Assembly (NCBI GenBank): GCA_031286585.1
Contig: JAITUC010000029.1
Span: forward strand, 1-64,000
DNA from: Delftia acidovorans
GTDB lineage: Bacteria > Pseudomonadota > Gammaproteobacteria > Burkholderiales > Burkholderiaceae_C
DNA: 64,000 bases
Direction of reading: 5' to 3'
Within the stretch, counting starts at the first letter, position 1, and each line of letters starts with the position of its first letter. Shown here in pieces: positions 19,101 to 27,200 of this stretch. The notes beneath the pieces were generated by a model that saw only the letters and a list, made by a program, of their open reading frames with translations, ran no database searches and was not told where the DNA came from. The translations under genes were made by a program, and so were the position numbers.

Positions 19101-19893
19101 GCACCTCGCGTTGAATAAAGAGGATGAGAAGATCCGCTTTCGCGATATTCAGGCGCAACCGCGCAAGATTATTTCCAGCCCAACGTGGTCAGGGCTGGAA
19201 AGCGAGCACGTCTCCTATAACGCCGATTATACCAACGTTCACGAACTGATCCCGTGGCGTACCCTCTCCGGCCGCCAGCAGCTGTATCAGGATCATCCCT
19301 GGATGCGCGCCTTCGGCGAAAGCCTGGTGGCTTATCGTCCGCCCATCGACACCCGCAGCGTCAGCCATATGAAGGAAGTACCGCCGAACGGCTTCCCGGA
19401 AAAAGCGCTTAACTTCCTGACGCCGCACCAGAAATGGGGGATCCACTCCACCTATAGCGAAAACCTGCTGATGCTGACGTTGTCGCGCGGCGGGCCAATC
19501 GTGTGGATCAGCGAAACCGACGCGAAAGAGCTGGGTATTGAGGATAACGACTGGATTGAAGCCTTCAACGCCAACGGCGCCCTCACCGCTCGCGCGGTGG
19601 TGAGCCAACGCGTGCGGCCGGGCATGACCATGATGTACCACGCCCAGGAACGCATTATGAATATTCCGGGTTCGGAAGTCACCGGTCGCCGCGGCGGTAT
19701 CCATAACTCCGTCACCCGCGTGTGTCCGAAACCGACGCATATGATTGGCGGCTACGCCCAACTGGCCTACGGCTTTAACTACTACGGCACCGTCGGTTCC
19801 AACCGCGATGAATTCATCATGATCCGCAAAATGAAAAATATTGATTGGCTGGATGGCGAAGGTCGCGATCAGGTCCAGGAGGCGAAGAAATGA
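16153..19893 (+). CDS. narZ: Respiratory nitrate reductase Z, alpha subunit
   Basis: This catalytic molybdopterin (bis-MGD) subunit reduces nitrate to nitrite at the cytoplasmic face of the membrane. It has 1,246 residues, as NarG/NarZ do. The N-terminal FS0 cluster region HGVNCTGSCSWK starts near residue 50. Diagnostic segments agree with NarZ and not NarG, for example the N-terminus MSKLLDRFRYFKQKG with GQV following and the PPNGFPEKALNF region near residue 1,075. The position after narU and before narY fits. The TGA stop overlaps the narY ATG (ATGA). Confidence 0.96.
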   Translation: MSKLLDRFRYFKQKGETFANGHGQVYDNNRDWEDSYRQRWQFDKIVRSTHGVNCTGSCSWKIYVKNGLVTWETQQTDYPRTRPDLPNHEPRGCPRGASYSWYLYSANRLKYPLARKRLIELWREALAQHPDPVQAWDSIMQDPLKTRSYKQARGKGGFIRSSWKELNQLIAAANVWTIKNYGPDRVAGFSPIPAMSMVSYAAGTRYLSLIGGTCLSFYDWYCDLPPASPMTWGEQTDVPESADWYNSSYIIAWGSNVPQTRTPDAHFFTEVRYKGTKTIAITPDYSEVAKLCDQWLAPKQGTDSALAMAMGHVILKAFHLDNPSDYFLNYCRTYTDMPMLVMLDRRDDGSYVPGRMLRASDLLNGLGESNNPEWKTVAYNANGELVAPNGSIGFRWGEKGKWNLEQLADGKDVELALSLLDIRDSVVSVGFPYFGGNENPHFRSVKQEPVTLHQLPAKQLPLANGENGLVVSVYDLVLANYGLDRGLDDANAAKDFAEVKAYTPAWAEQITGVPRQHIEQIAREFADTAHKTHGRSMIILGAGVNHWYHMDMNYRGMINMLVFCGCVGQSGGGWSHYVGQEKLRPQTGWLPLAFALDWNRPPRQMNSTSYFYNHASQWRYEKLTAQELLSPLADASKFSGHLIDFNVRAERMGWLPSAPQLNVNPLTIKQQADAAGLSPAEFTAQSLKSGAVRFAAEQPDSGKNHPRNLFIWRSNLLGSSGKGHEYMLKYLLGTDNGIQGEEFGSTDDVKPEEVEWQTAAIEGKLDLLVTLDFRMSSTCLFSDIVLPTATWYEKDDMNTSDMHPFIHPLSAAVDPAWEAKSDWEIYKDIAKTFSEVCVGHLDKETDVVLVPLQHDSPGELAQPFDVLDWRKGECDLIPGKTAPSIALVERDYPATWERFTSLGPLLDKLGNGGKGISWNTQTEVDFLGKLNYVKLDGPAKGRPRIDTAIDATEVILSLAPETNGQVAVKAWEALGEFTGRDHTHLALNKEDEKIRFRDIQAQPRKIISSPTWSGLESEHVSYNADYTNVHELIPWRTLSGRQQLYQDHPWMRAFGESLVAYRPPIDTRSVSHMKEVPPNGFPEKALNFLTPHQKWGIHSTYSENLLMLTLSRGGPIVWISETDAKELGIEDNDWIEAFNANGALTARAVVSQRVRPGMTMMYHAQERIMNIPGSEVTGRRGGIHNSVTRVCPKPTHMIGGYAQLAYGFNYYGTVGSNRDEFIMIRKMKNIDWLDGEGRDQVQEAKK

Positions 19894-21434
19894 AAATACG
19901 TTCACAAGTTGGGATGGTGCTGAATCTGGATAAATGTATCGGCTGTCACACCTGTTCCGTCACCTGTAAAAACGTCTGGAGTAGCCGCGAAGGCATGGAA
20001 TACGCGTGGTTCAATAACGTAGAAACCAAACCGGGCATCGGTTATCCGAAAAACTGGGAAGATCAGGATGAGTGGCAAGGCGGTTGGATCCGCAGCATCA
20101 GCGGCAAGCTGACGCCGCGTCTGGGCAACCGCGTCAGCGTGTTGTCGAAAATTTTCGCCAACCCGGTGTTGCCGGCGATTGACGATTACTACGAGCCGTT
20201 CACCTACGATTACCAGCACCTGCATAACGCGCCGGAAGGTAAATATCTGCCGACCGCCCGTCCACGATCGCTTATCAGCGGCGAGCGAATGGATAAAATC
20301 AAATGGGGCCCGAACTGGGAAGAATTGCTCGGCGGCGAGTTTGAAAAACGCGCCAAAGACCGCAACTTCGAAGCCATGCAGAAAGAGATGTACGGCCAGT
20401 TTGAAAACACCTTCATGATGTACCTCCCGCGCCTGTGCGAGCACTGCCTGAACCCAAGCTGTGCGGCCACCTGCCCAAGCGGCGCGATCTACAAACGTGA
20501 GGAAGACGGGATTGTCCTGATCGACCAGGACAAATGCCGCGGCTGGCGTCTGTGCATCAGCGGCTGCCCGTACAAGAAAATTTACTTCAACTGGAAAAGC
20601 GGTAAGTCCGAAAAATGCATCTTCTGCTATCCGCGCATTGAGTCCGGCCAGCCAACGGTCTGTTCGGAAACCTGCGTGGGACGAATCCGCTATCTCGGCG
20701 TGCTGCTGTACGACGCGGATCGGATTGAAGAAGCGGCCAGCACCGAGCACGAAACCGATCTGTACGAGCGTCAGTGCGACGTCTTCCTTGACCCGCACGA
20801 CCCGGCGATCATTGAAGAAGCGCTGAAACAGGGTATTCCTCAGAACACAATCGACGCCGCGCAGCGTTCGCCAGTCTACAAACTGGCGATGGACTGGAAG
20901 CTGGCCCTGCCGCTGCACCCGGAATACCGTACCCTGCCGATGGTCTGGTACGTTCCGCCGCTGTCGCCTATTCAGTCTTATGCCGATGCGGGCGGTCTGC
21001 CGCAAAGCGACGGCGTTCTGCCGGCGGTGGAAAGCCTGCGCATTCCGGTGCAGTACCTGGCAAACATGCTGAGCGCCGGTGACCCGGCTCCCGTGCTGCG
21101 CGCCCTGAAGCGCATGATGGCGATGCGTCACTACAAACGCTCCCAGACCGTGGAAGGCGTGACCGATACCCGCGCCATTGAAGAGGTGGGGCTGACCGAA
21201 GCGCAGGTTGAGGAGATGTATCGCTATCTGGCTATTGCCAACTACGAAGACCGCTTTGTGATCCCGACCAGCCACCGCGAAATGGCGCGTGACGCCTTCC
21301 CGGAGAAAAACGGCTGCGGATTTACCTTTGGCGACGGCTGCCACGGCTCCGACACCAAATTCAACCTCTTCAACAGCAGCCGCATTGATGCCATCAACAT
21401 CACCGAGGTGCGCGAACACGGGGAGGGAGAATAA
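19890..21434 (+). CDS. narY: Respiratory nitrate reductase Z, beta subunit
   Basis: This 514-residue iron-sulfur subunit links the NarV cytochrome to NarZ. It contains four cysteine clusters, starting with CIGCHTCSVTC near residue 16 and continuing with CEHCLNPSCAATCP near residue 184. The Trp in CRGWRLCISGC near residue 217 replaces a cysteine, which is the known feature creating the 3Fe-4S centre. The ATG at 19890 overlaps the narZ stop and begins MKIRSQVGMVLNLDKC. An earlier in-frame ATG at 19845 lies inside narZ and lacks family similarity. Confidence 0.96.
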   Translation: MKIRSQVGMVLNLDKCIGCHTCSVTCKNVWSSREGMEYAWFNNVETKPGIGYPKNWEDQDEWQGGWIRSISGKLTPRLGNRVSVLSKIFANPVLPAIDDYYEPFTYDYQHLHNAPEGKYLPTARPRSLISGERMDKIKWGPNWEELLGGEFEKRAKDRNFEAMQKEMYGQFENTFMMYLPRLCEHCLNPSCAATCPSGAIYKREEDGIVLIDQDKCRGWRLCISGCPYKKIYFNWKSGKSEKCIFCYPRIESGQPTVCSETCVGRIRYLGVLLYDADRIEEAASTEHETDLYERQCDVFLDPHDPAIIEEALKQGIPQNTIDAAQRSPVYKLAMDWKLALPLHPEYRTLPMVWYVPPLSPIQSYADAGGLPQSDGVLPAVESLRIPVQYLANMLSAGDPAPVLRALKRMMAMRHYKRSQTVEGVTDTRAIEEVGLTEAQVEEMYRYLAIANYEDRFVIPTSHREMARDAFPEKNGCGFTFGDGCHGSDTKFNLFNSSRIDAINITEVREHGEGE

Positions 21435-22129
21435 TGCAGATCCTGAAAATCATCGCGCTACTGATTGAGTATCCCGATGAGGTGCTGTGGGAAAGCCGCG
21501 AGGAGGCGTTTTCCCTTATCGAACAGGATGCCCCCGCGCTGCTGCCGTTTGCCCGGCAGCACCTTGGGGCAGCGCTGCTGGATAAGCAGGCCGAGTGGTG
21601 CGAGGTGTTTGAGCGGGGTCGCGCCACCTCGCTGCTGCTGTTCGAACATGTGCACGCCGAGTCCCGCGATCGCGGGCAGGCGATGGTCGATCTGATGGGC
21701 CAGTATGAGAAAGCCGGGCTTGAGCTGGACTGCCGCGAGCTGCCGGACTATCTGCCGCTCTATCTGGAGTATCTCAGCATTGTCAGCGACGCGGAGGCAC
21801 GCGAAGGGTTGCAAAACGTCGCGCCGATCCTGGCGCTGATTGGCGGACGCCTGAAGCAGCGCGGCGTAGCGCATTATCAGCTTTTTGATGCGCTACTGCG
21901 TTTTGCCGACAGTCGTCTCTCCAGCGACAGCGTGGCGCAGCAGGTTTCCGGTGAAAAAAGGGATGATACCCGCCAGGCGCTGGACGCCGTCTGGGAAGAG
22001 GAACAGGTGAAGTTTATCGAGGACAACGCCACATCGTGCGACAGTTCGCCGATGCAGCAATATCAACGACGCTTTAGCCAGGACGTTGCACCGCAGTATG
22101 TGGACGTCGGCGCCGGAGGCCCAAAATGA
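21434..22129 (+). CDS. narW: Nitrate reductase Z assembly chaperone
   Basis: NarW (NarJ/DMSO-reductase chaperone family, 231 residues) helps insert the molybdenum cofactor into NarZ and attach the NarZY complex to the membrane. It is not part of the final enzyme. The start overlaps the narY stop (TAATG) and the stop overlaps narV, so the four genes are tightly coupled. The largely helical, acidic sequence with the [13 protein letters not shown] motif near residue 105 agrees with the family. Confidence 0.94.
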   Translation: MQILKIIALLIEYPDEVLWESREEAFSLIEQDAPALLPFARQHLGAALLDKQAEWCEVFERGRATSLLLFEHVHAESRDRGQAMVDLMGQYEKAGLELDCRELPDYLPLYLEYLSIVSDAEAREGLQNVAPILALIGGRLKQRGVAHYQLFDALLRFADSRLSSDSVAQQVSGEKRDDTRQALDAVWEEEQVKFIEDNATSCDSSPMQQYQRRFSQDVAPQYVDVGAGGPK

Positions 22130-22806
22130 CGCACTACCTCAACGTGTTTTTCTATGACATTTACCCCTACATCTGCGCCACCGTCTTTTTCATTGGCAGT
22201 TGGTTGCGCTACGACTACGGACAGTACACCTGGCGCGCCTCGTCGAGCCAGTTGCTCAGCAAGCGCGGCATGAACTGGGCGTCGAACCTGTTTCACATCG
22301 GGATCCTCGGGATTTTCTTCGGGCATCTGTTCGGGATGTTAACCCCGCACTGGATGTACGCCTGGTTTTTGCCGGTGGCCGTTAAGCAGCAGCTGGCGAT
22401 GATCGCCGGGGGGATTTGCGGCGTGCTGACGCTGATCGGCGGCTCCATGTTGCTGGTCCGCCGGCTGTTTAACCAGCGCGTGCGCGCCACCTCGACCACG
22501 CCGGATATCATTATCATGAGTATCCTGTTGATTCAGTGCATTCTCGGGCTGACGACGATTCCGTTCTCGGCGCAGTATCCAGACGGCAGCGAGATGATGA
22601 AACTGGTGGGATGGGCGCAGGGAATTGTAACCTTCAAAGGCGGATCGTCGGAAATGCTGAGCGGCGTAGCGCCCATTTTCCGCATCCACCTCGTGCTGGG
22701 CATGACCATCTTCCTGATCTTCCCATTCACCCGTCTGGTACACGTCTGGAGCGCGCCGTTCGAGTATTTCACCCGTCGCTACCAGGTGGTGCGCTCGCGC
22801 CGCTAA
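22126..22806 (+). CDS. narV: Nitrate reductase Z cytochrome b subunit
   Basis: This 226-residue membrane protein has five predicted helices and carries two b haems that accept electrons from quinol. The N-terminus [22 protein letters not shown] matches NarI/NarV. Histidines in helices 2 and 5 ([15 protein letters not shown] and RIHLVLGM) are in the expected haem-ligand positions. It ends the narZYWV operon. An enterobacterial repeat and a REP element follow directly. Confidence 0.95.
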   Translation: MTHYLNVFFYDIYPYICATVFFIGSWLRYDYGQYTWRASSSQLLSKRGMNWASNLFHIGILGIFFGHLFGMLTPHWMYAWFLPVAVKQQLAMIAGGICGVLTLIGGSMLLVRRLFNQRVRATSTTPDIIIMSILLIQCILGLTTIPFSAQYPDGSEMMKLVGWAQGIVTFKGGSSEMLSGVAPIFRIHLVLGMTIFLIFPFTRLVHVWSAPFEYFTRRYQVVRSRR

Positions 22807-22820
22807 TCGGTGTTTTTCCC

Positions 22821-22841
22821 CCCTCTCCCTGTGGGAGAGGG
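22821..22841 (+). terminator. Enterobacterial CCCTCTCCC hairpin repeat after narV
   Basis: CCCTCTCCC (22821-22829) and GGGAGAGGG (22833-22841) form a nine-pair stem with a three-base loop, followed by CCGGGGTGAGGGCA. This recurrent intergenic sequence in enteric genomes is often found after operons. It lies 15 bases after the narV stop and probably protects or ends the narZYWV message. Confidence 0.65.
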
Positions 22842-22877
22842 CCGGGGTGAGGGCATTAGCCCGCACAGGAATATTTT

Positions 22878-22909
22878 GCCGGGTGGCGGCTACGCCTTAC
22901 CCGGCCTAC
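22878..22909. repeat. REP (repetitive extragenic palindromic) element
   Basis: GCCGGGTGGCGGCTACGCC followed by TTACCCGGCCTAC is the classical enterobacterial REP consensus. It is an imperfect palindrome located between the convergent ends of narV and nhoA. Its presence supports an enteric origin for this half of the window. Confidence 0.85.
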
Positions 22910-22926
22910 TTCCCCGCCGTTCCGGG

Positions 22927-23772
22927 CTATTTCCCGGCCTGCGGATGCGTATCAAACCCCGCCATCACCGCAGTCAATTCTGCTAGTGTAAAGCCGTGCT
23001 TCGGATCGTCAACCCCGAGACCAAACCGTGACTGCATCAGCTGATAAAGCGCCTGCGCGTCCGGCAAATGGATCTGCTCCTCCACATGGCCGTTGTGCCA
23101 GTGCGTGAAGTTAAAATTAGTCAGCGTCAGCTTGCCGCCGTCCGGGAGATGGCGACACATCAACAGATGATGACGGAAGTGCGATTGCGGCCAGTGCGCG
23201 GACCAGAAGTTACCCATCACGTAATCGTTAAAGTACTGCGTCGCCAGGTCAAAGTGGTACATCGATTGCCAGTGATCATGATGGCGGAACTGCAGCACCC
23301 AGTCGTTACCTTCGCTTAGCAGGCGGTACAGGCCGTGCGGCGTACTCTGCTCCTCGTTGGCGAGTAAGCGTATGGGCGCCGTCAGCGTCTGTCCGCCAAA
23401 CCCGACATCCGCTATCCAGCGTTCGCCGTTCAGTTCGACCAGCAGTAAACGGTGAGTACGCGGCGGCATCTGCGGCGGATTCGCCAGCACCACCCGCCCC
23501 AGCACGCTACGCACCGTAAACCCCACTTCGCGTAATACGCGCTCGAACAGGCCATTTTGCTCAAAGCAGTAACCGCCGCGGCGCGCGGTGACCAGTTTGT
23601 CGACCAGGCTTTGATCGTCAAGATGGATCTCACGCGGCAATACCACATCGATATTCTCAAACGGGATCGCGCAGTTGTGGTGTAAATGCAGCGCACGAAG
23701 GGTGTCGATATCAACCTGTGCGGGCTGTTGCCAGCCCGTGCGGGCAAAATAAGCACTCAGAAATGGGGACAT
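22927..23772 (-). CDS. nhoA: N-hydroxyarylamine O-acetyltransferase / arylamine N-acetyltransferase
   Basis: This 281-residue NAT-family enzyme transfers acetyl groups from acetyl-CoA to arylamines and N-hydroxyarylamines. The catalytic triad is visible: Cys in RRGGYCFEQN near residue 69, His in RTHRLLLV near 107 and Asp in IADVGFGG near 122. It is beside narV, as in E. coli, which supports the name. The ATG follows AGGAAG. It converges on narV across the REP element. Confidence 0.92.
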   Translation of the reverse strand: MSPFLSAYFARTGWQQPAQVDIDTLRALHLHHNCAIPFENIDVVLPREIHLDDQSLVDKLVTARRGGYCFEQNGLFERVLREVGFTVRSVLGRVVLANPPQMPPRTHRLLLVELNGERWIADVGFGGQTLTAPIRLLANEEQSTPHGLYRLLSEGNDWVLQFRHHDHWQSMYHFDLATQYFNDYVMGNFWSAHWPQSHFRHHLLMCRHLPDGGKLTLTNFNFTHWHNGHVEEQIHLPDAQALYQLMQSRFGLGVDDPKHGFTLAELTAVMAGFDTHPQAGK

Positions 23773-23844
23773 GGTTGGCTTCCTTGATGTGATATTCCTT
23801 GTTTATAAACTATTTTACCCGCCCCATATGCGCAAATGTGCTTT

Positions 23845-25500
23845 TTAGCGCTGCTTGGCGCGCTGCATAATACCCAGCGCGCTGAGCATCAGGAGAAGCC
23901 CCGTCACCAGCGTCAGCGTCGCCATTGCCATGCCTTGCCCTACGGAGCCTTGCTCGAACTGCCGCCAGATAAACACCGAGACCGTCTGTGTGCCCGCCGG
24001 GGTAAGCAACAGTGATGTCACCAGCTCACGCGAGGCAATCGCAAACACCATCAGCATCGCCGCCAGCAGCGCGGGAGAGACGAGCGGCATCACGATATAG
24101 CGCAGTGCCTGAAACGCCGAGGCTCCGTGAACCCGCGCCGCAGGCTCCAGACTCCCGCCCAATTGACGCAGCGCGCTGCCAACGTAGCGCACGGGCCACG
24201 GCAGCAACAGACAGCAATACGACAGCAGCAAAATCACCCAGCTGTTATACGGCGAGACCGGCCAAAAGGACCGGTTCCAGAGCAGAATTAAACCGACGCC
24301 CACGACAATGCCGGGCAGCGCGGCGGGCATCAGCGAGAGCGCATCAAGCATCGCGCGCCCTTTTATCTTTTGCATTACCACCAGCCACGATGCCAACAGC
24401 CCCAGCAGCCCGGTAATGCACGCCGTCCCGAGCGCCAGCGACAGGCTGGTTCCCAGCGCCAACAAGGCCTCTCCCTGCTGGCTGAACAGCGCCGCATAAT
24501 GTGACGTTGTCACGTTATCAAGCGTTACACCTCCAGATAATGTACCCAGCACGCCGGAGAGCGCCATCGATGCGCCGGGTAACAGCACCGCGACCGCACT
24601 CACCACAATCATCAGCACAACCATCGGCAGCGTGTAGAGACCGGCGTTTGCCCCACTGTTTTCGGTCGGCTTGCCGGTTATGCTGGTGACGTCATGTTGA
24701 CCCGTCAGTTTTTTCTGCATCGCCCAGGCGCCAAGGGCAATGACCACAAGCACCACCGAGAGCATCGCCGCCCCGGGCAGATCCACCGGCCAGTCGGCCA
24801 GCTTCTTCTCGATATCGGTTGTTAACATCAGCACGCCCGCGCGCGCCCCCAGCGCAGCCGGAACGCCAAACTCCTCAATTGCGAGGGTAAACGCCAGCAG
24901 CATTCCCGCCGCCAGCGACGGGGAGAGCATTGGCAGCGTGATGTGCCAGAACGCCCTGCCCGCGCTTGCGCCGTGCACCCGGGCAACCTGCGCCAGTCGC
25001 TGACCGCTCGCCAGCAGGCTACGCGATACGGCAAAATAGACCACCGGGAAAATATTCAGCGCCATCACCAGCACGATCCCGGTTTTGCTGAACAGCAGAT
25101 CGTTGAGGTTTATCCCGGTCAGCTGTTGCAGATACCCGTTGGTTTGCAGCACCAGCATCCATGAGAGCGCCGCGATATAGGGCGGCGTCAAAAACGGGAT
25201 CAGGAAAAGCAGATCCCACAGACGCGGCCACGGCAGGTTGAACACCCCCCGCGCCACGCCCAGCGGAAAGCCGATCAGCGCGCTGACCAGCGCAACGCCT
25301 AACCCGACCTGCAGCGTTCCGCCCAACATGCGGGGCAACTGCGGCTCTGCCAGCAGCGTCTGTACACCGCTAAACGCGCCGCTGAAATTGCCAGCGTTGA
25401 ACTGAGGAAATATCGCCTGCATAGCGATGAACAACAGCGGAGACGCCACGAGGACGACCAGCAGCGTCAGCGTCATGGCCGATAACATTCGTTGATTCAC
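23845..25500 (-). CDS. ABC transporter permease, FbpB-like double-domain
   Basis: This 551-residue inner-membrane protein is two fused binding-protein-dependent transport domains (each about six helices, near residues 60-260 and 340-545), as in the iron(III) permeases FbpB/SfuB/AfuB. It is the last gene of the enteric operon: an ATPase, a binding protein (25541-26509), then this permease 40 bases later. Substrates in this family include ferric iron, phosphonates and thiamine. None can be fixed from sequence alone, though the binding protein is of the FbpA/AfuA type. Confidence 0.85.
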   Translation of the reverse strand: MNQRMLSAMTLTLLVVLVASPLLFIAMQAIFPQFNAGNFSGAFSGVQTLLAEPQLPRMLGGTLQVGLGVALVSALIGFPLGVARGVFNLPWPRLWDLLFLIPFLTPPYIAALSWMLVLQTNGYLQQLTGINLNDLLFSKTGIVLVMALNIFPVVYFAVSRSLLASGQRLAQVARVHGASAGRAFWHITLPMLSPSLAAGMLLAFTLAIEEFGVPAALGARAGVLMLTTDIEKKLADWPVDLPGAAMLSVVLVVIALGAWAMQKKLTGQHDVTSITGKPTENSGANAGLYTLPMVVLMIVVSAVAVLLPGASMALSGVLGTLSGGVTLDNVTTSHYAALFSQQGEALLALGTSLSLALGTACITGLLGLLASWLVVMQKIKGRAMLDALSLMPAALPGIVVGVGLILLWNRSFWPVSPYNSWVILLLSYCCLLLPWPVRYVGSALRQLGGSLEPAARVHGASAFQALRYIVMPLVSPALLAAMLMVFAIASRELVTSLLLTPAGTQTVSVFIWRQFEQGSVGQGMAMATLTLVTGLLLMLSALGIMQRAKQR

Positions 25501-25540
25501 AGGAGCTTCCTGAAGACGGGGTTGCCCCCCGTCACTTGCA

Positions 25541-26509
25541 TTACAGAGAGAAAAGGTTCGTAAAACGCTTGAGGATGTCGCTGCGTGAGCCCGAGGACTC
25601 GCTTTTCGTGGGCAGCACCGTCAGCTCGTTCAATAGCGGACGTTTCGCCTTGACGTCTTCGCGCGCGGGCATCAGCCACGCATCGGCGACCATCGCCTGG
25701 CCTTCCGGGGAGAGGACGTAATCGACAAAAGCCTTAGCCTCGTCGGCGTGCCGGGTCGATTTAAGGATCATCATCGGACGCGGCGCAATCACCGTGCCGC
25801 TGGCCGGGAAGATCACCTTAAGCGACTCCCCCTGGCTGATGTTGCCATAGGAGACATAATCCACCGCACCAAACACCGCCGCTTTTGCCCCCTGCATCAC
25901 GGGCGTTACCGCCTGCGCGTTCGGGCCGCTGACTACCATGCCGTTCTTTTTCAGCGCATCGAACAGCGCCCAGGCATTGTCGCCCATGCCGTTTTGTAGC
26001 CCGATCAGCAAATCCAGCGACGCGCCGGAGAGCGCCGGATCGGGGGTGGTGACCTTGTCCCTGAAGGCGTCGGTGGTGAGATCCCGCCACTCCTTCGGCT
26101 CCGGCGTACCGCTTTTGGTATTCCAGACAATCCCTAACGCCGAGACGCCCTGCGCCACGTAATCCGCGGATTTCAGATCCGCCGGAACGTGTTGCGCATT
26201 GACGCTTTGATAAGGCAGCAGCCAGCCGCGTTTGTGGAGGTCTTCCGCCGTGTCCCAGGAGGCGGAGATCAGAATATCCGCCTGCGGATTGGCCTGCTCT
26301 GCCTCCAGGCGCGCCATGACTTTTCCGGTGGTCGCCTGGAAGATATCGACTTTCACCCCGGTTTTCTGTTCAAACCCATTTGCCAGATTTTTCGCGAGGG
26401 AACCCGGCCCTGCGGTGTAGACCGTCAGCGCATGGGCGCTGGAAACTGTAACAGTAGATAGCGCCATTGCGAGCAGGACTCCTTTTTTCACAGACATGGT
26501 GGCTTTCAT
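25541..26509 (-). CDS. ABC transporter periplasmic binding protein, FbpA-like
   Basis: This 322-residue protein starts with a typical Sec signal peptide (KKGVLLAMALSTVTVSSAHA) and continues as a group-1 type extracellular solute-binding protein beginning LTVYTAGPGSLAKNLANGFEQKTG. That arrangement is shared by FbpA/AfuA iron-binding proteins and by 2-aminoethylphosphonate-binding proteins. The start overlaps the upstream ATPase stop (ATGA), with GGGGAG five bases before the ATG. It feeds the permease at 23845-25500. Iron is a plausible cargo but is not proved; the adjacent-tyrosine iron ligands of FbpA are not obvious to me. Confidence 0.85.
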   Translation of the reverse strand: MKATMSVKKGVLLAMALSTVTVSSAHALTVYTAGPGSLAKNLANGFEQKTGVKVDIFQATTGKVMARLEAEQANPQADILISASWDTAEDLHKRGWLLPYQSVNAQHVPADLKSADYVAQGVSALGIVWNTKSGTPEPKEWRDLTTDAFRDKVTTPDPALSGASLDLLIGLQNGMGDNAWALFDALKKNGMVVSGPNAQAVTPVMQGAKAAVFGAVDYVSYGNISQGESLKVIFPASGTVIAPRPMMILKSTRHADEAKAFVDYVLSPEGQAMVADAWLMPAREDVKAKRPLLNELTVLPTKSESSGSRSDILKRFTNLFSL

Positions 26510-27195
26510 GCAAACTCCCCTGAGGTTGAAATCAAACGATCGGCAGCCACGCTGCCAGCAGACAGATGCACGATGCGATCGGCGAGAATCTCAGCCTCCC
26601 GGCGGTCGTGAGTGACAGACACGGCGGTGGTCCCGAGCTGGCGCAGCAGCGTGGCCATCTCCTGACACAACGATCCACGCAGTTCGCTGTCGAGGTTAGA
26701 GAGCGGCTCGTCAAAGAGCAGGACGCGAGGTTCAGCGACTATCGCCCGGGCCAGCGCCACGCGCTGCTGCTGCCCGCCCGACAGTTGCCCAGGCCGGCGC
26801 TGCGCGTATTGCGACAGGCCCACCAGCTCCAGCACCTCGCCCACCTTGCGGCGGATGGTGTCGCGGCTTTCGCGGCGCTCGACCAGACCGAAGGCCACGT
26901 TGTCGTACACCGTCATGTGCGGCCACAGCGCATAGTTCTGGAACACCATGCCGATGTTGCGCGCATGCGGCGGCACGCCCGTGATGTCCTGCCCGCCCAC
27001 CAGCAGCTCGCCGCGCTGGTGCCGGTTGAAGCCCGCGATCAGCCGCAGCAGCGTGGACTTGCCCGAGCCCGAAGGCCCCAGCAGCGCGAAGAACTCGCCG
27101 GGCTCGATCTTGAGGTTGACGTCGCGCAGCACTTCGTTGCTGCCGTAGCTCAGGCTGATGTGCCTGCATTCGAGGGAGACAGGGTCCAGGTGCAT
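26506..27195 (-). CDS. Hybrid ABC transporter ATPase across the enteric/beta-proteobacterial join
   Basis: The frame encodes 229 residues with Walker A GPSGSGKST (residues 40-48), a Q-loop (FQN near 85), signature LSGGQQQ (138-144), Walker B RVLLFDEP (157-164) and the H-loop in SVTHDRREA (near 193-201). Codons before about 138-150 are in G+C-rich beta-proteobacterial style and continue the permease operon to the right. Those after about 150 are enteric and overlap the enteric binding-protein gene by ATGA. So the product is a domain-complete but artificial-looking hybrid of two different FbpC-type ATPases. The ATG at 27195 has GGAG eight bases upstream; a GTG at 27204 overlapping the permease stop is an alternative. 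Confidence 0.8.
   Translation of the reverse strand: MHLDPVSLECRHISLSYGSNEVLRDVNLKIEPGEFFALLGPSGSGKSTLLRLIAGFNRHQRGELLVGGQDITGVPPHARNIGMVFQNYALWPHMTVYDNVAFGLVERRESRDTIRRKVGEVLELVGLSQYAQRRPGQLSGGQQQRVALARAIVAEPRVLLFDEPLSNLDSELRGSLCQEMATLLRQLGTTAVSVTHDRREAEILADRIVHLSAGSVAADRLISTSGEFA
26740..26820. other. Join between two unrelated genomes
   Basis: Base and codon composition change abruptly here, and every gene to the left is enteric while every gene to the right is Comamonadaceae-like. The boundary falls in the codons for LSGGQQQRVALARA, one of the most conserved stretches in ABC ATPases, where two genomes could share a few dozen identical bases. No transposase, integrase, tRNA or target duplication is present. 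The exact breakpoint cannot be placed without the parental sequences. Confidence 0.85.
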
Positions 27196-27200
27196 GGCGT

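Noticed and set aside
26500-27200. Real inter-species transfer event at the join
   Set aside because: No integrase, transposase, tRNA, att site or target duplication is present, and both sides carry core genes in native synteny. An assembly or contamination artefact is simpler.
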